A stretch of DNA of 64,000 bases, taken from the NCBI GenBank assembly GCA_964528055.1, contig CAZGQM010000002.1, positions 124,001 through 188,000 of the forward strand. The letters are read 5' to 3'. Positions 9,404-17,193 of the stretch are shown here, in pieces (position 1 is the stretch's first letter; the number at the start of each line of letters is the position of its first letter). The DNA is from Geoanaerobacter sp964528055 (lineage in GTDB: Bacteria > Desulfobacterota > Desulfuromonadia > Geobacterales > DSM-12255). The position numbers and the translations under genes were made by a program. The notes beneath the pieces were generated by a model. It was not told where the DNA came from. It was given only the letters and a program-made list of their open reading frames with translations, and made no database searches.

Positions 9404-10519
9404 GTGAAATATGAAAATATAAAACCATGTTGGATGATTGCAGCGATGTTGCTCGTAATGCTGGTCCTTCCACGGCCTGCCCTTGCGATCAGGATCAAGG
9501 ACATTGCTTCGTTTGACGGTGTCCGTGAAAACCAGCTGATCGGTTACGGGCTGGTGGTTGGGTTGAATGGTACCGGAGACGGGAACCAGACAAAATTTCA
9601 GATTCAATCGCTGGTTAATATGCTGGAACGAATGGGCGTAACCATCAATCGTGCAGATGTTACTGTCAAAAACGTGGCTGCAGTGATGGTTACCGCGACA
9701 CTCCCCGCTTTCGCCAAACAGGGGTCCAAAATTGATGCACTGGTCTCTTCCATGGGCGATTCAAAGAGCATAGCCGGTGGCACGCTGTTGATGACCCCGT
9801 TAAAGGGGGCCGACGGTCAAGTATATGCCGTTGCCCAGGGGGGTGTGATCACCAATTCCTTCTCCTATGGTGGTCAGGCAGCATCGGCCCAGAAGAACCA
9901 TCCGACGGCAGGCAGGATTTCCGACGGGGCATTGGTAGAACGGGAACTCCCAAATGTTTTGGCAGACAAAGCGCAGCTTAAGCTCAATCTGCAAAATCCG
10001 GATTTTACGACTGCCTCGAGGATCACTGCAACGCTTAATAAAAAGTTCAAGGGGCCTGTAGCAGCCAGCGCAGATGCCGGCTCGATTCTTGTCACCATTC
10101 CCCCGGAGTTCCAAGGGAGAACGGTTGAATTTGTGGCTGAACTTGAGCGGCTGGAGGTAAAGCCTGACGGTGTGGCCAGGGTGGTCCTCAATGAGCGGAC
10201 CGGCACCATTGTCATCGGGGAAAACGTGCGGATCTCATCGATAGCGGTTTCTCACGGCAATCTGACTCTCCTTATACGCGAAACGCCTCAGGTCTCGCAG
10301 CCTCCTGCACTCAGCGGAGGGGAGACCAGGGTGGTGCCGCGCACCGAGTTAAAAGTCAAAGAAGAGACCGGCGGCCTTGCACTTGTCCGGGAAGGTGCCA
10401 GTATCGGCGATGTAGTTCGGGCTTTGAATGCTCTTGGAGTTACTCCGCGGGACCTCATTGGCATCATGCAGGCGATCAAGGCCGCCGGTGCATTGCAGGC
10501 CGAATTGTCAATAATATAG
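9404..10519 (+). CDS. flgI: P-ring protein FlgI
   Basis: Periplasmic subunit of the flagellar P-ring. The 371 residues begin with a Sec signal peptide cleaved after PALA (about residue 28); the mature protein starts IRIKDIASFDGVRENQLIGYGLVVGL, a hallmark of the family in which several residues are nearly invariant. The start shown is GTG 9404; an in-frame ATG at 9434 would give a shorter but still functional signal peptide, and neither has a strong ribosome binding site. The C-terminal VVRALNALGVTPRDLIGI segment is conserved. Confidence 0.95.
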   Translation: MKYENIKPCWMIAAMLLVMLVLPRPALAIRIKDIASFDGVRENQLIGYGLVVGLNGTGDGNQTKFQIQSLVNMLERMGVTINRADVTVKNVAAVMVTATLPAFAKQGSKIDALVSSMGDSKSIAGGTLLMTPLKGADGQVYAVAQGGVITNSFSYGGQAASAQKNHPTAGRISDGALVERELPNVLADKAQLKLNLQNPDFTTASRITATLNKKFKGPVAASADAGSILVTIPPEFQGRTVEFVAELERLEVKPDGVARVVLNERTGTIVIGENVRISSIAVSHGNLTLLIRETPQVSQPPALSGGETRVVPRTELKVKEETGGLALVREGASIGDVVRALNALGVTPRDLIGIMQAIKAAGALQAELSII

Positions 10520-10533
10520 TAATCGGGGAAACG

Positions 10534-10926
10534 ATGAATATACATGCTACGCTGCCGGACATTGATAGGGATATCAGGCAGGAACCGCGTAGAGCGAAGG
10601 GACCCAATCCGGGAGCCGAGCCCGATGCAAAGACCCGTACTTCGGCTCGTAAGGTGGCTCAAGAATTCGAGGCGATGTTCACCGGAATGATGCTCAAGTC
10701 AATGCGCTCTACGTCTGGGCCCGATAAACTTACCGGGGGAGGGCGTGGCGAAGAGGTCTTTCAGTCGCTGCTTGATCAGGAATATGCAACGGCCATATCT
10801 CAGCAGGGGAGCATGGGCCTGGCTCAGGTCATTGAAAAGCAGTTGCTGGATGATGCCCGCAGGCAGGCAGCTTCTGCTGCAAGAAGGACAGCAAAGGACA
10901 AAGCTGGAATAATAGAAGGAGAATGA
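10534..10926 (+). CDS. flgJ: Rod-binding protein FlgJ, rod-capping domain only
   Basis: Rod assembly factor. The 130 residues contain only the N-terminal rod-binding domain, with EFEAMFTGMMLKSMR (about 48-62) and the GSMGLAQVIEKQL helix (about 90-103). The C-terminal peptidoglycan hydrolase domain found in enterobacterial FlgJ is absent, as in many deltaproteobacteria and epsilonproteobacteria, so local wall clearing for the rod must come from another enzyme. It sits 15 nt after flgI and 1 nt before flgN. Confidence 0.9.
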   Translation: MNIHATLPDIDRDIRQEPRRAKGPNPGAEPDAKTRTSARKVAQEFEAMFTGMMLKSMRSTSGPDKLTGGGRGEEVFQSLLDQEYATAISQQGSMGLAQVIEKQLLDDARRQAASAARRTAKDKAGIIEGE

Positions 10927-10927
10927 C

Positions 10928-11425
10928 ATGGAAAGCTGTTTGCCCGACTTGGATGGAGCACTTTCAGGGAAGCGAATTGAGCTAGAAGAGCTGATAGATC
11001 TTACTGTGCAGGAACAACAGTGCATAATTAATATAGATGTTGCCGGACTGGAACTGTTGGATACTCGAAAACGTGAGCTGCTTGTTTCGATGGAGAGGAC
11101 TAACTCGGAGTTCAGACGGCTCATGAAAAAGGCGTCAGAAGAGCTTAAGGTAGCTCCAGCAGAGACATTGACGCCTCTTATCACTAATGCGGCGCAACCT
11201 ATGCGGGAAACACTGAAAGTTCACCAGACTAAGCTTGTTGAACTGGGCGAGACGTTGAGCAAGGCTCTGGAGTTTAATAGGGAACTCCTCAACGATACTC
11301 TCCGACATGTTCATGAGTCGCTGCAATTCCTGAAAACTTTCTTTACCCAACTGTCGACATACGGTGAGGGTGGGAATTTTGTGAGATCCCCGGACCAGGT
11401 CAGGCTGGTGTGCAAGGAGGTTTGA
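10928..11425 (+). CDS. flgN: FlgN-type export chaperone
   Basis: Small helical cytoplasmic protein of the FlgN family, which binds the hook-filament junction proteins FlgK and FlgL and delivers them to the export gate. The 165 residues are predicted almost entirely helical and charged, with a heptad-like EELIDLTVQEQQCI segment near residue 25. Sequence conservation in this family is weak, so the call rests largely on length, helicity and its place directly before flgK and flgL (1 nt from flgK). FlgM, often found at this spot, is not present. Confidence 0.82.
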   Translation: MESCLPDLDGALSGKRIELEELIDLTVQEQQCIINIDVAGLELLDTRKRELLVSMERTNSEFRRLMKKASEELKVAPAETLTPLITNAAQPMRETLKVHQTKLVELGETLSKALEFNRELLNDTLRHVHESLQFLKTFFTQLSTYGEGGNFVRSPDQVRLVCKEV

Positions 11426-11426
11426 A

Positions 11427-12941
11427 ATGAGTATAGAAAATATCTTTAATATCGGTACCTCCGGCCTTGCTGCCAATCGGCTTGCCTTGGAGGTTACAAG
11501 CGAGAATACAGCAAATATTAATACTCCAGGCTATTCCCGACAGAGAGTTAATTTCGCGACAGGTCCGACGATGATACTTCCGACCGGATCATTTGGCAGC
11601 GGAGTCAGGGTTCAGGCCATAGAGCGTGCGTATGATGCGATGCAGCAGCAGCAATTGATCTCAGCTAATAGCTCAAATGGCAATAATCAGACCGTTTTGA
11701 GTTCGTTGAAAGCGGTGGAACCATCATTTAACGAACTTGCCAACAGTGGTCTTGGTCAGGCAATACAGGATTACTTTGCTGCCTGGCAGGATCTGAGCAC
11801 GAACCCTGCCGGAGTTCCAGAGCGACAGGCAGTTATTGCGCGCGCTGAAGTGCTGATCGACAACTTTCATCAGGTGAACAGTACTCTTAACCAGGCAATA
11901 ACGAATGCCGACAACTCCCTGCCCGGGTTGACAGCTGATATTTCCGACAAGGCAAAGAATATTGCCATGCTGAACGGTCAAATATACCAGGCCAGTCTGT
12001 CCGGGGCGAACCCCAATGAACTTATGGACCAGCGTGATTTCCTGGTGCGGGAACTGGCAACTAAAGCGGGGATATCCTTCTCGACAAATGCTGGAAATTC
12101 CGATTATATCGATATCCGACTTGCTGGTGGAAATTTGCTGGTACAGGGGGAAAGTTATGCTGAGGTTTATGCTAACAAAACTGGTGTATCGCCCTATGAC
12201 ATTCTCATAACCGGTACGGCGAATCCAGTTCCGAACAGGAATCCTGGGGCTGATGTCAATATTACTTCTACCGTTGGTGGGGTCGGAAACAGCCTAGGTG
12301 AGATTGGGGGGACACTCGATATACGGAATACGACAATACCCGAATATCTCAGGCAGCTAGATGAACTTGCGACAAATATTGCGAATCAAGTCAATGCCTA
12401 TCACTACACTGGGTATAATCTAAATTCTGTGCCCAACACCGGGCTTTATTTTTTTGGGGCATCAACTGGGGCATCTCCTGTTCCTACTACAACACCTCCT
12501 GCGTATCTTGCGACCATCACGGGCTACAGTTCAACAATCAGTCTGAGTAATGACCTGAAGACAGCAGGAGTTTTCGATCCAAAGAAAATTTCTGCGGCAA
12601 CAGCTGCCACATCCGGGTCTGGCGATAACCGTAATGCTGTAACGATTGCAGGTCTCGTGACTTCTCCAATTAGCTTTCCGACAGGGATAGCCAGTATCAA
12701 TAGCTACTACAATGCATATGTAGGCGGTGTCGGTATAAATATCCAGGGTGCGGCAAACTCAGCCAACCAGAGCTCAGCTTATCTCAGACAACTTGATTCA
12801 GTCTGGCAGTCAAATTCGGGAGTCTCTCTCGATGAGGAGTTGACAAACCTCATGAAGTATCAGAAGGCATTCCAGGGATCAGCCAAGCTCATCACAACAG
12901 CCACAGAAATGATGGACACTGTCCTCGGGCTCGTTCGTTAG
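11427..12941 (+). CDS. flgK: Hook-filament junction protein FlgK (HAP1)
   Basis: First hook-associated protein, joining hook to filament. The 504 residues start MSIENIFNIGTSGLAANRLA with the family motif NTANINTPGYSRQR near 27-40. The central part is variable, and the C-terminus carries SGVSLDEELTNLMKYQKAFQ (about 463-482), characteristic of FlgK. An AAGGAGG ribosome binding site precedes ATG 11427. It is a type III export substrate without a signal peptide. FlgL follows 16 nt downstream. Confidence 0.95.
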   Translation: MSIENIFNIGTSGLAANRLALEVTSENTANINTPGYSRQRVNFATGPTMILPTGSFGSGVRVQAIERAYDAMQQQQLISANSSNGNNQTVLSSLKAVEPSFNELANSGLGQAIQDYFAAWQDLSTNPAGVPERQAVIARAEVLIDNFHQVNSTLNQAITNADNSLPGLTADISDKAKNIAMLNGQIYQASLSGANPNELMDQRDFLVRELATKAGISFSTNAGNSDYIDIRLAGGNLLVQGESYAEVYANKTGVSPYDILITGTANPVPNRNPGADVNITSTVGGVGNSLGEIGGTLDIRNTTIPEYLRQLDELATNIANQVNAYHYTGYNLNSVPNTGLYFFGASTGASPVPTTTPPAYLATITGYSSTISLSNDLKTAGVFDPKKISAATAATSGSGDNRNAVTIAGLVTSPISFPTGIASINSYYNAYVGGVGINIQGAANSANQSSAYLRQLDSVWQSNSGVSLDEELTNLMKYQKAFQGSAKLITTATEMMDTVLGLVR

Positions 12942-12957
12942 AATAAAGGAGGAGAGT

Positions 12958-14256
12958 ATGCGCATAACACCGAATATGACCGCTGACAACGCGTTGTTCA
13001 ACATTCAGAAGGGGCGATCCCAAATGGATCGGCTCACGGAACAGATTGCTGCGGACATGAATATTTTACGGCCGAGCGACGACCCTATAACTACTCGTCA
13101 GCTTCTTGATCTTGAGAACAAGGTGAAAGAGAGCGATACGTACATCTCCAATATTACTAAGTCGAATCTTTGGTTAAAAATGACAGATACGGCACTTACC
13201 GGTGTTGCCGATATCGTCAGGGCTATCAAGGGGACTGCAGCCACCATTACGAGCGGTACAACGGATATAAACATTCGGGGAACTGTTGTTTCACAGCTCA
13301 AGGAGTTTCGGAAGCAACTTGTCGATATGGCAAATACCCAACTGGGTGACCTGTACATATTTGGCGGTTTTAAGAACAGCACTGCTGCAATAGCCGGTGA
13401 CACAACTAACCTTTCGCCAATAGTGAACAATGTAGACGTCACCAACCTCTCTGTCGGGATGTCGATAACAGGGGGCGGGTTCCCGGTTGGTACCGTCATC
13501 TCATCAATCGGACCCGGCAATACTTTTACCGCAAACAATCAAGCAGGTGGCGCTGCTGCTGTCGGCAGTCTGCTCTCGTTCGGTTCCCCCTACAATGCCG
13601 CTCCATTCTCTGGCGCAGCTCTTACCGGCGATCTTAACGCGACTACAGGCGTAAGCGGGCTGGACACGACCAATCTTTCAGTTGGAATGCCAGTTAGCGG
13701 AGAGGGGATTCCTGCGGGGACTGTAATCACTGCAATAGGTCCTGCTGCCGGCGCCATTACCTTGAGCAATGCGGCAACCATCACTAAAACGGGTTCCAAT
13801 CTCCTGTTCGGCGGAAATTTCCGCGGAACTGACGATAGGATCGAAGTCGACATCACGCGTTCGAGCAGGATCGATATTAATGTCTCGGGTGCAAAACTCT
13901 TTGGTGGAACAGGTGTTTATGGCTCAGTTGATATGTTTGCTTCCCTCGATAGCCTGATCACGGCAATTGATACCAATAATGTCGCGGCGATCCAGTTGAA
14001 TGCCGGCACTTTTGATCAGTCCACACAGCAGATCAGCAATGCAAGGAGTGATGTGGCCGGGCGGATGGCACGTCTGCAGAGTGCAGAGACATTGCTGGTT
14101 CGAGATCAGAACACTGCCAAAGGGATAATCTCAAATCGCCAAAATGTTGATTATGCCAAGGCTGCCGTAGAATTGTCACAGCAAAAGACAGCATTCGAGG
14201 CCGCACTATCTACAACGGCCAAGATCAGCCAGCTCTCACTTCTGGACTATATCTAG
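12958..14256 (+). CDS. flgL: Hook-filament junction protein FlgL (HAP3) with a repeat insertion
   Basis: Second junction protein between hook and filament. The N-terminal MRITPNMTADNALFNIQKGR with RPSDDPITTRQLLDLE (about 38-53) and the C-terminal helix ending LSQQKTAFEAALSTTAKISQ are flagellin-like and typical of FlgL. At 432 residues it is about 130 longer than a usual FlgL. The excess is an insertion at about 150-285 holding two similar units of about 45 residues (near 160-205 and 235-280), each with a TNLSVGM-x5-G-(F/I)-P-x-GTVI core. Such units occur in repetitive surface and tail proteins and are probably surface exposed here. Strong AAGGAGGAGA ribosome binding site. Confidence 0.93.
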   Translation: MRITPNMTADNALFNIQKGRSQMDRLTEQIAADMNILRPSDDPITTRQLLDLENKVKESDTYISNITKSNLWLKMTDTALTGVADIVRAIKGTAATITSGTTDINIRGTVVSQLKEFRKQLVDMANTQLGDLYIFGGFKNSTAAIAGDTTNLSPIVNNVDVTNLSVGMSITGGGFPVGTVISSIGPGNTFTANNQAGGAAAVGSLLSFGSPYNAAPFSGAALTGDLNATTGVSGLDTTNLSVGMPVSGEGIPAGTVITAIGPAAGAITLSNAATITKTGSNLLFGGNFRGTDDRIEVDITRSSRIDINVSGAKLFGGTGVYGSVDMFASLDSLITAIDTNNVAAIQLNAGTFDQSTQQISNARSDVAGRMARLQSAETLLVRDQNTAKGIISNRQNVDYAKAAVELSQQKTAFEAALSTTAKISQLSLLDYI

Positions 14257-14278
14257 TAGGTCGATACTTGGAGGGTGA

Positions 14279-14542
14279 ATGGTACGGCTCACACGGATGA
14301 ATGGAACCGAGATATATCTGAATCCTGCTCTGATCGAATCGGTTGAGGAGTCACCCGATACCATTATCGCTCTCTCAAATGGGAATCGTTATCTGGTTCT
14401 GGAACCGGCCAGAATTATTATTGAGCGGATGGTCAACCTGCAGGCCCGTGCTTTACGCCGTTCAATGAGCACAGAAACGCGCAAGTATCTGTTAAGACGC
14501 AATGCAGAGACTTTTCACCCATATTGCAAGCTCGACATATAA
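14279..14542 (+). CDS. flbD: FlbD/SwrD family flagellar protein
   Basis: Small cytoplasmic protein of the FlbD (SwrD) family, associated with stator power or flagellar output in Bacillus; its molecular role is not established. The N-terminal MVRLTRMNGTEIYLNPALIE and the SPDTIIALSNGNRYLVLE segment match the family core of about 60-70 residues, with a short basic C-terminal extension to 87. It is placed 27 nt before motA, the usual neighbour. It should not be confused with the sigma-54 activator FlbD of Caulobacter. Confidence 0.9.
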   Translation: MVRLTRMNGTEIYLNPALIESVEESPDTIIALSNGNRYLVLEPARIIIERMVNLQARALRRSMSTETRKYLLRRNAETFHPYCKLDI

Positions 14543-14569
14543 TCCATTTCCCGGAGTGACCGACACACT

Positions 14570-15331
14570 ATGGATCTCGCAACAATTGTAGGCCTATTGC
14601 TCGGCTTTGGAGCAGTACTGGGTGGGGCAGTTCTGGAGGGATTGAGCATCAAGTCCCTCATTCAGCCAACTGCTGCCTTTATTGTGCTTGGAGGTACTTT
14701 CGGTGCCGCCTTTATCAGCTTTCCTCTCCCGGTGGTATTAAAGGCGTTTAAAGACATCAAGATGGCCTTTTTAATGCCTACGGAAAAACATGAAACCATC
14801 ATCAAGGATATGATAGGCTATGCTGCCAAGGCTCGGCGCAACGGCCTCATATCACTGGAGCAGGAAGCGCAGACCATCAAGGACCCGTTCACCAAGAAAG
14901 GGATATCCCTTGTTGTTGATGGCATCGACCCGCAGAAGCTGCGTGAAGCGATGGAAATCGAGATCGAATCCTATGAGGACCACGAGAAGGGGAGTGCCGA
15001 ATTTTTCGAAGCAGCAGGCGGCTACGCTCCAACCATTGGTATCGTAGGCGCGGTTCTCGGGCTTATTGTCGTTATGAGTAACCTCGCGGATTCCTCCAAA
15101 CTCGGAGCAGGCATCGCCGTTGCTTTCGTTGCAACCATTTACGGTCTTCTCACGGCCAACCTTGTCTGTCTCCCCATCGGGACAAAAATCAAGCACAGGA
15201 TCAAGGATGAGCTGCTCAGGCGCCAGATGGTTGTTGAAGGTCTTATTGCGATCCAGAACGGCGAAAACCCACATTTCATTGAACAGAAGCTCAAGGCATT
15301 CGTCCCGGATCATGGACCCGAAAAAAAATAG
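14570..15331 (+). CDS. motA: Flagellar stator protein MotA
   Basis: Stator subunit that, with MotB, forms the ion channel driving rotation. The 253-residue protein has four hydrophobic segments (about 5-22, 33-50, 150-170, 182-205) and a large cytoplasmic loop between the second and third. The conserved YAPTIGIVGAVLGLI segment (about 148-162) and LTANLVCLPIG at the end of the fourth helix contain the prolines important for torque. Its form resembles MotA/PomA-type subunits of non-enterics. The ion used (proton or sodium) cannot be decided. It is followed 9 nt later by motB. Confidence 0.95.
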   Translation: MDLATIVGLLLGFGAVLGGAVLEGLSIKSLIQPTAAFIVLGGTFGAAFISFPLPVVLKAFKDIKMAFLMPTEKHETIIKDMIGYAAKARRNGLISLEQEAQTIKDPFTKKGISLVVDGIDPQKLREAMEIEIESYEDHEKGSAEFFEAAGGYAPTIGIVGAVLGLIVVMSNLADSSKLGAGIAVAFVATIYGLLTANLVCLPIGTKIKHRIKDELLRRQMVVEGLIAIQNGENPHFIEQKLKAFVPDHGPEKK

Positions 15332-15340
15332 CGGGGAGTA

Positions 15341-16126
15341 ATGGCGCGCAAGAAGAAGCACGAAAAAGAGCCGAACCATGAACGATGGCTGGTCTCCTAC
15401 GCAGACTTCATAACACTTCTATTCGCTGTGTTTGTAACACTCTATGCGATGTCACAGACAGACAAGAAGAAGGTTGACGAGGTTGTAGCATCTCTCCGAG
15501 AGTCCTTCGGCTATTCGAAAACCTCAATAGGTGGAAGGCCTTCAGTCATAGATGCCGGCAATATCAGTATCATTCCCAGTATCAGCCCAAAGAGTGTGCC
15601 ACCACCTGTAAAGAAGCAGCGTGATGTTGGCAAGGGGCGCGTTCGTGCTGAGGAAAAAGATTTTTTGGCAATCAAGGCAGCCATTGATGCAGCGTTACTT
15701 AAGAGTGGAGCTCAGGATAAGGTGAGCCTGGGCATTACGAGGCGCGGCTTGGTGGTAAGCTTGAAGGAGGCCGGTTTCTTTGATTCGGGGAGTGCTTCAG
15801 TTAAGAAGGAGTCTGCGGAACTTCTCAAGATGATAGCCGAATCGCTCAGTAACTACACGAACTCTTTCCGCGTGGAGGGGCACACCGACAACGTGCCGAT
15901 ACGGTCGGGGCAGTTCAAGTCAAATTGGGAGTTGTCGACAACTCGGGCAACGAACATAGTTCATTATCTCATAGAAGGTTATGAATACGAGCCAGATCGT
16001 ATGGCGGTTGCAGGATACGGAGAATACAGGCCGGTTGCTGACAACGGAACGGCTGATGGAAGGGCCAAAAACCGGCGGGTAGACATCGTCCTGATGTCGG
16101 GAGAGAGTGCGCTGAATGAGCCTTGA
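15341..16126 (+). CDS. motB: Flagellar stator protein MotB
   Basis: Stator subunit anchored to peptidoglycan. A single transmembrane segment near residues 18-42 contains the SYADFITLLFAVFVTLYAMS motif with the essential ion-binding aspartate (about D22). A periplasmic linker leads to an OmpA-type peptidoglycan-binding domain (about 130-255), where FRVEGHTDNVPI and the ELSTTRATNIVHYL helix are clear. The 261 residues are the normal length. It forms a pair with motA and ends 31 nt from the convergent PilZ gene. Confidence 0.96.
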   Translation: MARKKKHEKEPNHERWLVSYADFITLLFAVFVTLYAMSQTDKKKVDEVVASLRESFGYSKTSIGGRPSVIDAGNISIIPSISPKSVPPPVKKQRDVGKGRVRAEEKDFLAIKAAIDAALLKSGAQDKVSLGITRRGLVVSLKEAGFFDSGSASVKKESAELLKMIAESLSNYTNSFRVEGHTDNVPIRSGQFKSNWELSTTRATNIVHYLIEGYEYEPDRMAVAGYGEYRPVADNGTADGRAKNRRVDIVLMSGESALNEP

Positions 16127-16165
16127 TCCTAACCCCCAGCACAACAACCTGATAGGGTCATTTTT
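16125..16165 (+). terminator. Possible rho-independent terminator of the flagellar block
   Basis: GATCCTA (16125-16131) can pair with TAGGGTC (16153-16159), a 7-bp stem with one G-U pair, followed by ATTTTTCTTT. The 21-nt loop is long, so this is a weak hairpin, but it sits exactly in the 31-nt gap between convergent motB and the PilZ gene where a terminator would be expected. Confidence 0.3.
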
Positions 16166-16952
16166 CTTTCAGGTTGCGTAGATTGTTCCGCTGCTCATTG
16201 AAAATGTGGGAGATTATCTTCTCCTGATCCTTTTCAGTGATGAACACAAACTTCATGGAAGTGGTGAAGGCGGTTTGGTTGTCCAAGGTCAACTTGATTT
16301 CGACTGAGCGAATAACCGAAGCAACAGCGGTTATGACCCGAATCTGGTCCAAAGGAAGAAAAATGTCCAGATTCAGCATGGTCCCAGGTGCAAAGGCCAT
16401 TGGCGTTTTAGTCCTTAATCCACCTCCGCTCATGTTCATGCGTGACGGCTCAATATCAGGGCCGTCGTTCCATTTCAAAATCTTGAAGCTCTCCTGAAAA
16501 GGGATCGCGCGTGGCGGGCTGGCAAAATCTTCCATCATCCTCCGTGCTTTCCAGATACCTTCAACGCTGCTCAACTGCTGGTCCTCTGGCATGGAGTAGG
16601 CCAGAGGCAGAAAGACGTCCATTCTGAAATATTCCCTGCGCTGCTGAATTTCCGGTTCTCCATGGAGCCTTAAGGTGAAATCACGTCCGACAGCTTCGTC
16701 TAGTACGCCCTGAAATCGGCAAAAGGCCCAGGATTCGCTGCTGAGTATGACCACCTTTGTTCCTATCGGGATTTGGGTGAGTTGATCAACATCACTTCCG
16801 AAGGTTTCCAGGTGCAGAATAATGCCATCCATACCGATAACTATTGCATTGAGGTCGATTGCCGTGTCATCCGGAAGGTGGAAGCCGATCCTGACCTGGT
16901 GTTCCGGTCTTAGATAGGCATTAAAGTCAATGTTTGAGGCGTTGAGAGTCAT
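16158..16952 (-). CDS. PilZ domain protein, YcgR-like c-di-GMP receptor
   Basis: Probable c-di-GMP-responsive motility protein. The 264 residues comprise an N-terminal YcgR-type beta domain (about 10-95) and a C-terminal PilZ domain. Both c-di-GMP-binding elements are intact: R105-R106-x3-R110 at the domain junction and N173-x-S175-x2-G178. By analogy with YcgR it may slow or bias the motor when c-di-GMP is high; position next to motA and motB supports this. It is the only minus-strand gene in the window. A FliA-type promoter candidate about 150 nt upstream would place it in the late flagellar regulon, as ycgR is in enterics. Confidence 0.88.
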   Translation of the reverse strand: MTLNASNIDFNAYLRPEHQVRIGFHLPDDTAIDLNAIVIGMDGIILHLETFGSDVDQLTQIPIGTKVVILSSESWAFCRFQGVLDEAVGRDFTLRLHGEPEIQQRREYFRMDVFLPLAYSMPEDQQLSSVEGIWKARRMMEDFASPPRAIPFQESFKILKWNDGPDIEPSRMNMSGGGLRTKTPMAFAPGTMLNLDIFLPLDQIRVITAVASVIRSVEIKLTLDNQTAFTTSMKFVFITEKDQEKIISHIFNEQRNNLRNLKEK

Positions 16953-17107
16953 ATGTCTTTCAGTCGCACTCTGTGAGAACTGCTAAAGCTGGGACACTAT
17001 CAGAGATGCGCGAAACATTGAGAATCTGCAGGGGGAAATAGGCACAGAGAAATTTTCGAATGCTGTAATACGATAGCACGAGAGACTCCAAAATGTATTT
17101 TTATGTA

Positions 17108-17134
17108 TTATCGGCAGTGATCACCAATAATTCA
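17108..17134 (-). promoter_or_regulatory. Candidate FliA (sigma-28) promoter for the PilZ gene
   Basis: Read on the minus strand, a perfect -10 element GCCGATAA (17115-17108) is preceded 15 nt upstream by TGAA (17134-17131), one mismatch from TAAA. Transcription would begin near 17100, leaving an untranslated leader of about 150 nt. Spacing and -10 match are good and the gene downstream is a YcgR-like motility gene, but the -35 is imperfect and one site alone is not proof. Confidence 0.45.
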
Positions 17135-17193
17135 ATAGCAAAGTGAAATAGAGGAGGTAAATCTCTCAATAGACTCTATTGAGTATTTCTATC

